This document shows, one piece after another, positions 42,704 to 51,037 of a stretch of 64,000 bases of DNA. Position 1 is the first letter of the stretch, and each line of letters begins with the position of its first letter. This DNA is from Microbispora bryophytorum (GTDB lineage Bacteria; Actinomycetota; Actinomycetes; Streptosporangiales; Streptosporangiaceae): assembly GCF_006874465.1 (NCBI RefSeq), contig NZ_VIRL01000017.1:124001-188000 (forward strand), read 5' to 3'. The position numbers and the translations under genes were made by a program. The notes beneath the pieces are model-generated. The model was given only the letters and a program-made list of their open reading frames with translations, ran no database searches and was not told where the DNA came from.

Positions 42704-43882
42704 GTGCCCGACCCCAGTGCCCGGCGCAGGAGTGCCAGGCGTCGCATCGCGGCCCGGTCGGCGGCGGGAGCGACGGCCGCACTGGCCCTGATGACGTGGC
42801 CCGTGCTCGCGGCGACCAAAACCACGACCGTGCCGTATTCCTGCACTCCGGCGGGCGGCGTCGCCGCGACCTACCCGGTGGACGTGACCCTGGTCGCGCC
42901 CGACGACCCGGTGGTGAGCAGTGCGGCGACCGTGACCTGGCGGATCGCTCCCGCGTCGCCGCCGAGCGGCCAGAGCGCGATGGTGGCGCCGGCGACGGGC
43001 ATCGCACCGAACGACGTCATGGTCGCCGAGGGCCTGATGGAGGTGACCGGCGCTCCCGTCGTGAGCGGGTCCGCCACTCCCAGCCCATCGCCGACTCCCA
43101 CGCCCTCTCCGTCGGCGTCGCCGTCCGCATCGGCCGCTCCCTCCCCGAGTGCGAGCCCCTCCCCGAGCGCGTCACCCTCCCCGAGCGCGTCGCCCTCAGC
43201 CAGTGCGACTCCCTCCGACGAGGACACCGGCTCGGCCACGGACGACACCGAGACCGGCACGCAGGAGGAAAGTCCCTCGGCCATCACGCTGAGCCCGTCC
43301 GCCTCAACGGTGCTTGCGTCGACCGTCTCCCCGTCGGCCACGCTGACGCCGATCCCCGAACTGCTCGTCACGCTGACTCCGACGGCGGTGGGCACGATCG
43401 GAGTCGCGGCAGGGGACTTCACGCTCAAGCTGCGACCGGCCGGGGACACCGCCGGCACGGGCGAGGCGCTCTACACGTGCACGCTGCCGGAGTCCGCGAC
43501 GCGGGCGTCGCTCGCGCTCACCGTCGTCGCCTCCTCGTCTCCCTCGCCGTCCGCCACGCCGTCCCCTTCGCCGAGCCCGGCCGGTAACACGAACACCTCG
43601 CCCAGTCCCAGCGCCGGAGCCTCGACGACCCCGAGCCCGAGCCCGAGCCCGAGGACCACGACGACCACCACGGTCACGGCGACCGCGACGGCCTCCCATA
43701 CGGCCACCAAGCAGATCAAGACGACGCCGCTCGGCGGTGCGCAGACCGGGGCCGGGGGCGACGCGGGCCCGGACGCCCGGCTCGTCGTGCTCACCGGCCT
43801 GGCGCTGATGGCCGCGGCGGCGGTGGGAGGGCTGCTGCTGCGGCGCTTCGGCCCGAACTCCGGCTCGTACGGCGGGCACTAG
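42704..43882 (+). CDS. Secreted cell-surface protein with sortase-type tail (PLGGAQTG), substrate 2
   Basis: 392 aa. GTG 42704 is chosen for its aggaga SD and because the signal peptide (arginine-rich n-region, ATAALALMTWPVLA) then starts normally. The first mature domain opens K-T-T-T-V-P-Y-S-C, paralogous to substrates 1 and 3; a second half follows after a Ser/Pro/Ala linker (130-210) and ends ALYTCTLPES. A second Ser/Pro/Thr linker leads to T-P-L-G-G-A-Q-T-G, helix LVVLTGLALMAAAAVGGLLL, and RRFG. Low-complexity S-P-S-A-S-P stretches are coded by imperfect 18-bp repeats. Confidence 0.82.
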   Translation: MPDPSARRRSARRRIAARSAAGATAALALMTWPVLAATKTTTVPYSCTPAGGVAATYPVDVTLVAPDDPVVSSAATVTWRIAPASPPSGQSAMVAPATGIAPNDVMVAEGLMEVTGAPVVSGSATPSPSPTPTPSPSASPSASAAPSPSASPSPSASPSPSASPSASATPSDEDTGSATDDTETGTQEESPSAITLSPSASTVLASTVSPSATLTPIPELLVTLTPTAVGTIGVAAGDFTLKLRPAGDTAGTGEALYTCTLPESATRASLALTVVASSSPSPSATPSPSPSPAGNTNTSPSPSAGASTTPSPSPSPRTTTTTTVTATATASHTATKQIKTTPLGGAQTGAGGDAGPDARLVVLTGLALMAAAAVGGLLLRRFGPNSGSYGGH

Positions 43883-44039
43883 CGTCCGGCTGGACGCGGA
43901 CATGCCGAAGAAGCAAGAAAGTTTGAGCAACTGGAGGCGGTCTTGGGGTTTTTGTCCGTAAGATCTCTACCTGACCGTGACCGTATGCTGGAATGCTGGT
44001 ACGCCTGTTGACTGCGAGCATCGAAGTGGAGAGAAGTCA

Positions 44040-44966
44040 GTGCTGAAGTCAAAGGCGCGGGGCCGAGTCGCCGGAAGGGCCGCCGCGGCCGGAGTGGTCA
44101 GCGCGGGCCTTCTCCTGGGCCTGAGCGCGCTCGGCGCGCGAGCCGACACGAAGACCGTGACATACACGTGCAGCCCGGGGACCTCCGGTGGCACCGCCGT
44201 CACACACGATTTCACCGTGACGCTCAACGCGAGCACCTCGGCGGTGACCGGCACTCAGTACACCGCGACCCTGAGCATCCAGCCGCTCACGACTTCGCCG
44301 TTCCCCGTGCCGGTGCAGATCGCGAGCGGCGCGACGATCGAGTTGCAGCCCACCGTGTCGGCGTCGGTGCTGCCGGTCGGCATGACCGCGGGAGTGTCCA
44401 CGCCCTCGCCGACCGGCACGGCGTTGACCGCGGTCGTCGCGGCCCAGGGGCCTATGCCGGCGCTTCCCACCGCGACGCTGACCGTGACGCCGTCGGCCGG
44501 GGCCACCTCCGTCGTGCTGACGGCGAAGGACTTCAAGATCAGCATGATCGCGCCGGCCGGCACGGGCACGACCACCACCACGCCCACCGCGCTCTACAAC
44601 TGCGCGGTCGCGACGACAGGCGCCAACACGATTCCCGCGGTCGCGACGATCGCGGTGGCGAGCCCCTCGGCGTCCCCGAGCGCGAGTGCCAGCGCCAGCC
44701 CCAGTCCCTCCGCGAGCGCCTCGCCCTCGCCGCGTAACACCCGGACGGTGTTCGAGACGGTCTTCGCGTCGCCCACGCCGTCCAAGACGAAGACCACGAA
44801 GTCCGCCCAGGTCGAGAGCACGCCCGGAGGTGGCGCGGCCACCGGCGGCGGAGGCGAGGCGGGCCCCGACGCTCGCCTCTTCGTGCTCACCGGCACCGCG
44901 CTCATGCTGGCGGCGGGGGCCGGCGGACTCGTGCTCCGGACCCGTCGCCGCCCGGTGAGGCGGTAG
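44040..44966 (+). CDS. Secreted cell-surface protein with sortase-type tail (PGGGAATG), substrate 3
   Basis: 308 aa; GTG 44040 with a ggagag SD. Signal peptide RAAAAGVVSAGLLLGLSALG, A-R-A cleavage. Mature part opens T-K-T-V-T-Y-T-C, like substrate 2, and has a second Cys near LYNCAVATTG. A short Ser/Ala/Pro linker leads to T-P-G-G-G-A-A-T-G-G-G-G, helix LFVLTGTALMLAAGAGGLVL, and RTRRRPVRR. Start of an operon with the second sortase, which begins 8 bp after the stop. Confidence 0.83.
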   Translation: MLKSKARGRVAGRAAAAGVVSAGLLLGLSALGARADTKTVTYTCSPGTSGGTAVTHDFTVTLNASTSAVTGTQYTATLSIQPLTTSPFPVPVQIASGATIELQPTVSASVLPVGMTAGVSTPSPTGTALTAVVAAQGPMPALPTATLTVTPSAGATSVVLTAKDFKISMIAPAGTGTTTTTPTALYNCAVATTGANTIPAVATIAVASPSASPSASASASPSPSASASPSPRNTRTVFETVFASPTPSKTKTTKSAQVESTPGGGAATGGGGEAGPDARLFVLTGTALMLAAGAGGLVLRTRRRPVRR

Positions 44967-44974
44967 GACGAGCC

Positions 44975-45886
44975 ATGACCACCCCGCCACCTGGACAGTA
45001 CCCGCCGGGCCAGCCGTACGGCGTGCCTCTCGGGCCGGGCGGGCAGGGCTACCCCCAGCCGGTTTACGGCCAACCGGTCTTCCAGCCGGTCATGCTGCCT
45101 CACATGCAGCACATGCAGCCGCCGCCACAGCCGCCGGAGGAGAAGCCGCCGGGCGGCGGCGCGGAGACCATCCGGCGCGTGCTGATCACGGCGGCCATCC
45201 TGGGTCTGGTCGTCGTGATCGTGGGCGTAGTGATCATGGTGAACAACCCCGACGAGTACGCCGCGTCGACCCGTGAGACGGTGAAGCTCGCGGCGCCGCA
45301 GAACGGGCTCGCCCCCTCCGTGGGCCCGGGCGGCGCCGGTCAGCCGCTGACGCAGGCGGTCGCCACCGCGCCTCCGCCGGTGCCGAAGATCCCGGCGGCT
45401 CCGGCGATGCAGCCCTCGACGCCCAAGCGCCTGGTCATCCCCAAGATCGGCGTGAACGCCCCGATCAATTCGGTCGGCCTCGACCGCAGCGGCGCGATCC
45501 AGACGCCCCCGATCAGCAACCACAATCTGGTCGGCTGGTACCGCGGTGGCCCGACGGCGGGTGAGGCGGGCCCGGCCGTCATGCTGGGGCACAAGGACAC
45601 AACCTCGCGCAGCGCCGTCTTCAGCCGCCTGCACGAACTGTCGTACGGCGACAAGATCGAGGTGTACCGCCTCGACGGGACCGTGGCCATCTTCACCGTG
45701 GGCGGGATCGAGCAGGCGGACAAGCAGACGTTCCCCACCAACCGGGTGTACGGGCACGCCGACAACGCCGAGCTCAGGCTGATCACCTGCGGCGGCACAT
45801 ACAACCACATGACCGGCCACTACATCGACAACGTCATCGTCTACGCCACGATGACCGGCACGCGTCTGGCGAAGTCGAAGTCCTGA
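44975..45886 (+). CDS. Class F sortase 2
   Basis: 303 aa, ATG start. Unlike sortase 1 it has a Pro/Gln/Tyr/Gly-rich cytosolic N-terminus (about 60 residues) before the anchor VLITAAILGLVVVIVGVVIM. Sortase domain: RLVIPKIGVNAPINSVGLDR, AGPAVMLGHKDTTSRSAVFS (His), NAELRLITCGGTYNHMTGHY (Cys). Again no Arg after the Cys; I-D-N stands where it is expected. Near-identical in plan to sortase 1, so the two substrate-sortase units look like a duplication. Confidence 0.88.
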   Translation: MTTPPPGQYPPGQPYGVPLGPGGQGYPQPVYGQPVFQPVMLPHMQHMQPPPQPPEEKPPGGGAETIRRVLITAAILGLVVVIVGVVIMVNNPDEYAASTRETVKLAAPQNGLAPSVGPGGAGQPLTQAVATAPPPVPKIPAAPAMQPSTPKRLVIPKIGVNAPINSVGLDRSGAIQTPPISNHNLVGWYRGGPTAGEAGPAVMLGHKDTTSRSAVFSRLHELSYGDKIEVYRLDGTVAIFTVGGIEQADKQTFPTNRVYGHADNAELRLITCGGTYNHMTGHYIDNVIVYATMTGTRLAKSKS

Positions 45887-45967
45887 GCCGAGGCACCTCG
45901 CCGAGAGGGCTCGTGGTGAGCGGCCGTCGAGGGCTATGGTCTCTTCGACCGATCATGAGGAGGGCCT

Positions 45968-47035
45968 ATGGGCTGGTTGTCGAAACTCCTGTTGCCCGGC
46001 CGGCTGCGCACGGGGCCTACGGCGCTGCTGCCCGCCCGGCCGGATCCGAAGACACTGCTGGCGGTCGCGCAACTCGCCGATCCCGAGGCGAGGACCGACG
46101 GCGACGACATCCTCGCGGGCGGGTCGCGCATCGAGTCGCCCGTCGAACTGACCGGAGACGTCCTCGCCAAGCTCGGCGTGCCCGACGAGGACAGGCTCTG
46201 GGCGTGCCGGATCGCCGCCGAGGGCCCGCTGCCGGTGGACTTCTTCGACAAGAGCCTCGCCGAGGGCATCGCCTACCGTCTGGGCGGCTGGTCGCTCTGC
46301 CAGGGTGAGCCGCTCGATCCGGCGGAGGACGGCGGAGACCCGCTGGTCTATCTGCCGGCCGTGCCGGAGCCCGAGGAGATCCTGCCGATCCTGGCCGAGT
46401 CACTGCGGCACGCCGACGCCGTGGACACCGCACGGTGGCCGGAGGGCGAGCTGATCGAGGGCGTCGTCCACGTCCCCGTCCGCCGTGGCAGGGTGGCCGA
46501 CGTCTACGCGGGCGCCGACGTGCTGGTCACGGTGGAGGAGGGGCATCGCCTGCCGCCTGCCGCCCAGACCCGCTGGCCGTACCTGACGGAAGTCGCGATC
46601 GCCCGGGTCTCCCCGGTCGCGCGTACGGAGGAGGAGGCGGGCGAGGACGCCGAGCCTGCCGGTGCGGCCTCCGGAGCTGCGGCCGACGACCGGACGGAAG
46701 ACGTGACGAGTGCGGAGGCGGCCCCGGGTCCGCTGGATGCCGGCTCGGACAGCGAAGACGCCGGCACGGGCGCGAGCACGGGCGCCGGCTCCGACGCGGA
46801 GGGCGCGCAGGCCGCGACGAGCCGGAACGACGCGGAGGGCACGGAAGACACGACGGACAGCGAGGACAGCCAGGACAGCGAGGACAGCGAGGACACGGAT
46901 GAGGCGCGGGGGGCGCTGCTCGCGCGGGCGGCCGTGGCGCTCGCGCTCGCGGACGGGCTCCGGGGGATCGCGGCCGACAGCCGGGGTTTCCAGATCGCCG
47001 AGGTCGCCGACGTGCTTCCGGGGGGTCACGCCTGA
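45968..47035 (+). CDS. Acidic protein of unknown function
   Basis: 355 aa, ATG after aggaggg. The N-terminal 230 residues look like an ordered cytosolic domain (PVELTGDVLAKLGVPDEDRL, WSLCQGEPLDPAEDGGDPLV, WPYLTEVAIARVSPVA). Residues 220-320 are highly acidic and disordered (EDSQDSEDSEDTDEARG), and the last 40 are helical. No membrane segment. I do not recognise a family; the acidic tail is coded partly by a 9-bp gacagcgag repeat. Confidence 0.65.
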   Translation: MGWLSKLLLPGRLRTGPTALLPARPDPKTLLAVAQLADPEARTDGDDILAGGSRIESPVELTGDVLAKLGVPDEDRLWACRIAAEGPLPVDFFDKSLAEGIAYRLGGWSLCQGEPLDPAEDGGDPLVYLPAVPEPEEILPILAESLRHADAVDTARWPEGELIEGVVHVPVRRGRVADVYAGADVLVTVEEGHRLPPAAQTRWPYLTEVAIARVSPVARTEEEAGEDAEPAGAASGAAADDRTEDVTSAEAAPGPLDAGSDSEDAGTGASTGAGSDAEGAQAATSRNDAEGTEDTTDSEDSQDSEDSEDTDEARGALLARAAVALALADGLRGIAADSRGFQIAEVADVLPGGHA

Positions 47036-47071
47036 ACCATGACGCCAACGCGCCCGCCATTGGGCCCACCA

Positions 47072-47138
47072 GCGTGCCGATCGACCACGGTCATCGACCG
47101 TAACCCGCCAACACGCCCTTCGGCGTGCCGATCGACCA
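47072..47138. repeat. 16-bp direct repeat in the thiolase upstream region
   Basis: GCGTGCCGATCGACCA occurs at 47072-47087 and 47123-47138, 51 bp apart. The 185-bp gap before the thiolase otherwise holds only the palindrome below. Confidence 0.7.
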
Positions 47139-47186
47139 GGGCTACCGCCGCCTCCCCCGACGAAAGTTCTGAGGTAACCTCTCACT

Positions 47187-47205
47187 AACCGAACATTGCT
47201 CGGTT
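47187..47205. promoter_or_regulatory. 19-bp palindrome, probable TetR-type operator of the thiolase gene
   Basis: AACCGAACATTGCTCGGTT: eight of nine base pairs of the dyad match. It sits 15 bp before the start, over the expected promoter. Confidence 0.7.
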
Positions 47206-47220
47206 TCCTATGGAGGCACT

Positions 47221-48366
47221 GTGGCAGAGGCGTACATCGTCGGGGCGGTCCGCACGCCGGTCGGCAAGAAGAAGGGCGGGCTCTCCGCGGTCCACCCGGT
47301 CGACCTGGCCGCCCACACTCTTCAAGCGCTCGTCGAGCGCACCGGCGTCGATCCCGCCGCCGTCGATGACGTGATCATGGGCTGCGTCATGCAGTTCGGC
47401 CCGCAGTCCATGGACATCGCGCGCAACGCGTGGCTCAGCGCGGGCCTCCCGGAGACCGTGGCAGGAGTCACGATCGACCGGCAGTGCGGCTCGTCGCAGC
47501 AGGCCATCCACTTCGCCGCGCAGGGCGTGCTGTCGGGCACGCAGGACCTGGTCGTGGCGGCCGGCGTCGAGTCGATGTCCATCGTCCCGATGGGGTCGAG
47601 CATCTCGGCGGCGCTGGAGAAGGGCATGCCGTTCCCGTTCGGCGACAAGTGGGTCGAGCGGTACGGCAAGCAGGAGATCTCCCAATTCCGCGGCGCGGAG
47701 CTGATGTGCGAGAAGTGGGGCCTGGAGCGTGACGAGCTGGAGCGTTACGCCTACGAGAGCCACCAGCGGGCCGCCAAGGCGATCGCCAACGGCCACTTCA
47801 GGGACGAGATCGCCCCGGTGAACGGCGTGGCCGACGACGAGGGCCCGCGGCCGGACACCACGCTGGAGAAGATGGCCGGGCTGAAGACCCTGCGCGAGGG
47901 CGGCCGGATCACCGCGGCCACCTCCTCGCAGATCTCCGACGGCTCCGGGGCGCTGCTCATCGCCTCGGAGCAGGCGGTGCGCGAGCACGGGCTGGTCCCG
48001 CGCGCGCGGATCGTCACGCTCGCGCTGACCGGTGACGACCCGGTCTACATGCTCACGGCGCCGATCCCGGCCACCCGCAGGGCGCTGGCAAAGGCGGGGC
48101 TCACGATCGGGGACATCGACGTCATCGAGATCAACGAGGCGTTCGCCCCGGTGCCGCTGGCCTGGCTCAAGGAGATCGGGGCCGACCCGGCGCGGACCAA
48201 CCCCAACGGCGGCGCGATCGCGCTGGGGCACCCGCTGGGCGGCACCGGCGCGATCCTCATGACCAAGCTCCTCCATGAGCTTGAGCGCACCGGCGGGCGG
48301 TACGGCCTGCAGACGATGTGCGAGGGCGGCGGCCAGGCCAACGTCACGATCATCGAGCGTCTCTGA
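47221..48366 (+). CDS. Acetyl-CoA acetyltransferase (thiolase)
   Basis: 381 aa, GTG start after tggagg. Catalytic Cys89 in TIDRQCGSSQQAIHFAAQG, His in GGAIALGHPLGGTGAILMTK, and second Cys in QTMCEGGGQANVTIIERL: all thiolase residues present. N-E-A-F-A is also intact. Whether it degrades 3-ketoacyl-CoA or makes acetoacetyl-CoA cannot be told; the lone setting with its own operator favours fatty acid degradation. Confidence 0.94.
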   Translation: MAEAYIVGAVRTPVGKKKGGLSAVHPVDLAAHTLQALVERTGVDPAAVDDVIMGCVMQFGPQSMDIARNAWLSAGLPETVAGVTIDRQCGSSQQAIHFAAQGVLSGTQDLVVAAGVESMSIVPMGSSISAALEKGMPFPFGDKWVERYGKQEISQFRGAELMCEKWGLERDELERYAYESHQRAAKAIANGHFRDEIAPVNGVADDEGPRPDTTLEKMAGLKTLREGGRITAATSSQISDGSGALLIASEQAVREHGLVPRARIVTLALTGDDPVYMLTAPIPATRRALAKAGLTIGDIDVIEINEAFAPVPLAWLKEIGADPARTNPNGGAIALGHPLGGTGAILMTKLLHELERTGGRYGLQTMCEGGGQANVTIIERL

Positions 48367-48395
48367 CCGTTCGCGCGAGGATCCGACCGTTCACG

Positions 48396-48435
48396 CGGAA
48401 AGGGCACCCCGGGCTTACCCGGGGTGCCCTTTCCG
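48396..48435. terminator. 18-bp perfect hairpin terminator
   Basis: CGGAAAGGGCACCCCGGG and CCCGGGGTGCCCTTTCCG face each other across a 4-nt loop. It separates the convergent thiolase and small basic protein genes. Confidence 0.9.
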
Positions 48436-48448
48436 GTCACGAAGCGGC

Positions 48449-48598
48449 TTACTTGGCTCTCGGCAGCCGCCGCGGCTGCCGCACCGGCCGCATGGGCGGC
48501 GCCGGGATCTGGCGCGGCGGCGGAGGGAAGGAACGCTGGGGCTGCGGCGTGCGCGGGTTCTGCCGCTTGCCGCCCTTGCTGGACGCGCGAGTACGCAT
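48449..48598 (-). CDS. Small basic Arg/Pro-rich protein
   Basis: 49 aa, ATG at 48598, preceded at 7 nt by a perfect aaggag SD, which is why I accept it. M-R-T-R-A-S-S-K-G-G-K-R-Q-N-P-R opens it and PPPPRQIPAPPMRPVRQPRR follows. Net charge is strongly positive, no Cys, probably disordered: a nucleic-acid or ribosome binder is possible, but I know no function. The gap on to 48891 holds no other gene. Confidence 0.65.
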   Translation of the reverse strand: MRTRASSKGGKRQNPRTPQPQRSFPPPPRQIPAPPMRPVRQPRRLPRAK

Positions 48599-48891
48599 AC
48601 GGGATCTCCTTGTACGTCGGGAACGCGGCACCGAGGTGCCGTCACTCAGCTGCCGCGTCGAATGGACAGGGCCGGAAAGCTGAGCGGATCAGCCACTCAG
48701 AGGGCTGATCAGCGGTCGCCGTACAGAATCCACATGCGGGTGACAGTAACAAGTCGCCGTATCGCCGGACAAAGGGTTTTCGCTCCGTCCAAGGCGACCA
48801 AGCCGTCTCCAAGTGGATCACCAGACGTCGACAAGTGGGGCGTTGTGTACTCGAACACGTCAAACAGACGTTCCCTGCACAGGAGATACCA

Positions 48892-49053
48892 GTGAAGTCA
48901 ATCAAGCGCGTCGCCGCCGTTCTCGCCACCACCGCCGTCGCGGTCACCACCTTCGGCGTCCTGTCCGCCCCGGCGCACGCCATGAAGCCCGGCGACGGGT
49001 GGTACCGCTGCTGGATCCCCGACTACGGCTACATGTGGTGCTACGACGTCTGA
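48892..49053 (+). CDS. Tiny secreted peptide, aromatic with two cysteines
   Basis: 53 aa, GTG start 5 nt after aggagat. Signal peptide: KSIKRVAAVLATTAVAVTTF, then S-A-P-A-H-A as a clear signal peptidase site after residue 30. The mature peptide has 23 residues, of which three are Trp and four Tyr, with two Cys ten apart that could form one disulfide (GWYRCWIPDYGYMWCYDV is its end). No immunity or modification gene is nearby. Unknown family; extracellular signal, morphogen or bacteriocin-like roles are open. Confidence 0.7.
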   Translation: MKSIKRVAAVLATTAVAVTTFGVLSAPAHAMKPGDGWYRCWIPDYGYMWCYDV

Positions 49054-49070
49054 TCCCCACCACCACGGAC

Positions 49071-49110
49071 CACGGCCCCGCCCCCCGCACCCACCGGGGG
49101 CGGGGCCGTG
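49071..49110. terminator. 15-bp perfect hairpin terminator
   Basis: CACGGCCCCGCCCCC and GGGGGCGGGGCCGTG with a 10-nt loop; it lies between the peptide gene and the convergent acyl-CoA dehydrogenase. Confidence 0.9.
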
Positions 49111-49119
49111 CCGTTCCCG

Positions 49120-51000
49120 TCAGCCGATGCGCCGGTGGACGTCCTCGAACATGGACGGGCCGGTGCGCTGAGAGGCGATCCACGGGCCCTCCAGCGACGG
49201 GTCGACGATCCCGTTCTCCATGAACGTGTACCGCCCGTCGAGCACCCGCCGGGCCAGCCGCACGTCCTCGTCGTCGGTGTTGTCCCACAGCCGGTCGAAC
49301 AGCGCCTCGGCCCGCTGCCTGGCCTGGTGGCAGAAGGTGTCGGCCAGCTCGTACGGCTTGCGCCCGTGCTCGGCCGAGTCCTCCTGGGCGCGCACGCAGA
49401 CCGCGGTGATGGCGAACAGCTCGGCGCCGATGTCCACGATCCGCGACAGGAATCCCTGCTTGTGCTCCAGCCGCGCCTGCCAGCGCGACATGCCGTAGAA
49501 GGTCGATCGGGCGAGCTTGCGGCTGGTCCGCTCGACGAACCGCAGGTGCTGGGCCAGCGGGCCGAACTCGGCGTACGACGTGGGCACCTGACCGGGCCCG
49601 GTCACCAGGCTCGGCAGCCACCGGGCGTAGAAGGCGCCGGCCCGGGTGGCCGCCCGTCCCTTGGCCCGCAGGCCGGCCTTCGGATCGACGAGCTCGCCCG
49701 CCACCGACAGGTGGGCGTCCACCGCCTCGCGGGCGATGAGCAGGTGCATGATCTCGGTCGAGCCCTCGAAGATGCGGTTGATCCGCAGGTCGCGCAGCAT
49801 CTGCTCGGCGGGTACGCCGCGCTCGCCGCGGGCGTGCAGCGACTCGGCGGTCTCGTAGCCGCGCCCGCCCCTCATCTGCACCAGCTCGTCCATGAGCCGC
49901 CAGGCCATCTCCGTGCTGTACAGCTTGGCGAGCGCGGCCTCGATGCGGATGTCGTTGCGCTCGTCGTCGGCCATCCGGCTGGCCAGGTCCACCACCGACT
50001 CCAGTGCGTACGCGGTGGCGGCGATGAAGGCGACCTTGCGGGCGATGGCCTCGTGCCGGCCGACCGGCCGGCCCCACTGGACCCGCTCGCACCCCCACTC
50101 GCGGGCGATCTTCGTCGCCCACTTCGCCGCGCCGACGCAGGTCGCCGGCAGGGAGAGGCGCCCGGTGTTGAGCGTGGTCAACGCGATCTTGAGGCCCTGG
50201 CCCTCGCGGCCGATCAGGTTCTCCACCGGCACGCGCACCTGGTGGAAGCGGGTGACGCCGTTCTCGATGCCCCGCAGGCCCATGAACTGGTTGCGGTGCT
50301 CCACGGTGATGCCGGGGGAGTCCGCCTCGACCACGAAGGCCGAGATCTTGGCCCCGGTCCGTGCCATCACGACCAGCAGGTCGGCCACGACGCCGTTGGT
50401 CGTCCACAGCTTCACGCCGTTGATCACGTACGCGTCGCCGTCCCGGACGGCGGTCGTCGACAGCCGGGCGGGGTCGGACCCCACGTCCGGCTCGGTCAGC
50501 AGGAAGGCGGAGATCTCGCCCCGGGCGCAGCGGGGCAGGAAGCGGCGCTTCTGCTCGGGGGTGCCGAACAGCCGCAGCGGCTGCGGAACCCCGATGGACT
50601 GGTGGGCCGACAGCAGCGCGCTGAGCGCGGGGGAGCACGACGTCACGAGTGCCAGCGCGCGGCAGTAGTACAGATGGCTCAGCCCCAGCCCGCCGTACTC
50701 CTCCTCGGTGGTCATGCCGAACGCGCCGATCGCCGCCAGGCCCTTGACCACCTCGTCCGGGATCACAGCGGTGCGCTCGATGAGGGAGGGATCGACCTTC
50801 TCCTGCAGGAACGCGCGCAGCGCGCGCAAAAAGTCGTCTCCCTTCTTGATCTCCTCCTCGGAGAGGCGGCGGGCGGGATACACGAGATCCAGCTGGAAGT
50901 CCCCGAGGAAGAGCTGCTTGCCGAAGCTCGGGCGGGTCCACTCCGTCTCGCGCGCCTGCTCGGCCACCTCCCTGGCCTTGGCGTACTCGGTCGTCATCAT
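49120..51000 (-). CDS. Long-form acyl-CoA dehydrogenase family protein
   Basis: 626 aa, ATG at 51000 after gaggagg. ACAD core at about 60-430 (FLLTEPDVGSDPARLSTTAV, VINGVKLWTTNG, RFHQVRVPVENLIGREGQGL, VQMRGGRGYETAESLHARGE), catalytic Glu in RIFEGSTEIMHLLIAREAVD. An extra 190-residue helical C-terminal domain gives it the size and order of VLCAD/ACAD9-like or mycobacterial long FadE enzymes that handle long or branched chains. Palindrome 19 bp upstream. Confidence 0.92.
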   Translation of the reverse strand: MMTTEYAKAREVAEQARETEWTRPSFGKQLFLGDFQLDLVYPARRLSEEEIKKGDDFLRALRAFLQEKVDPSLIERTAVIPDEVVKGLAAIGAFGMTTEEEYGGLGLSHLYYCRALALVTSCSPALSALLSAHQSIGVPQPLRLFGTPEQKRRFLPRCARGEISAFLLTEPDVGSDPARLSTTAVRDGDAYVINGVKLWTTNGVVADLLVVMARTGAKISAFVVEADSPGITVEHRNQFMGLRGIENGVTRFHQVRVPVENLIGREGQGLKIALTTLNTGRLSLPATCVGAAKWATKIAREWGCERVQWGRPVGRHEAIARKVAFIAATAYALESVVDLASRMADDERNDIRIEAALAKLYSTEMAWRLMDELVQMRGGRGYETAESLHARGERGVPAEQMLRDLRINRIFEGSTEIMHLLIAREAVDAHLSVAGELVDPKAGLRAKGRAATRAGAFYARWLPSLVTGPGQVPTSYAEFGPLAQHLRFVERTSRKLARSTFYGMSRWQARLEHKQGFLSRIVDIGAELFAITAVCVRAQEDSAEHGRKPYELADTFCHQARQRAEALFDRLWDNTDDEDVRLARRVLDGRYTFMENGIVDPSLEGPWIASQRTGPSMFEDVHRRIG

Positions 51001-51018
51001 CGACCTCCTCGGCGGTGA

Positions 51019-51035
51019 AACGAGCTCTCCTCGTT
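51019..51035. promoter_or_regulatory. Palindrome upstream of the long acyl-CoA dehydrogenase
   Basis: AACGAG-CTCTC-CTCGTT, perfect 6-bp arms, between the start codon and the end of the histidine kinase gene. Confidence 0.5.
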
Positions 51036-51037
51036 AA

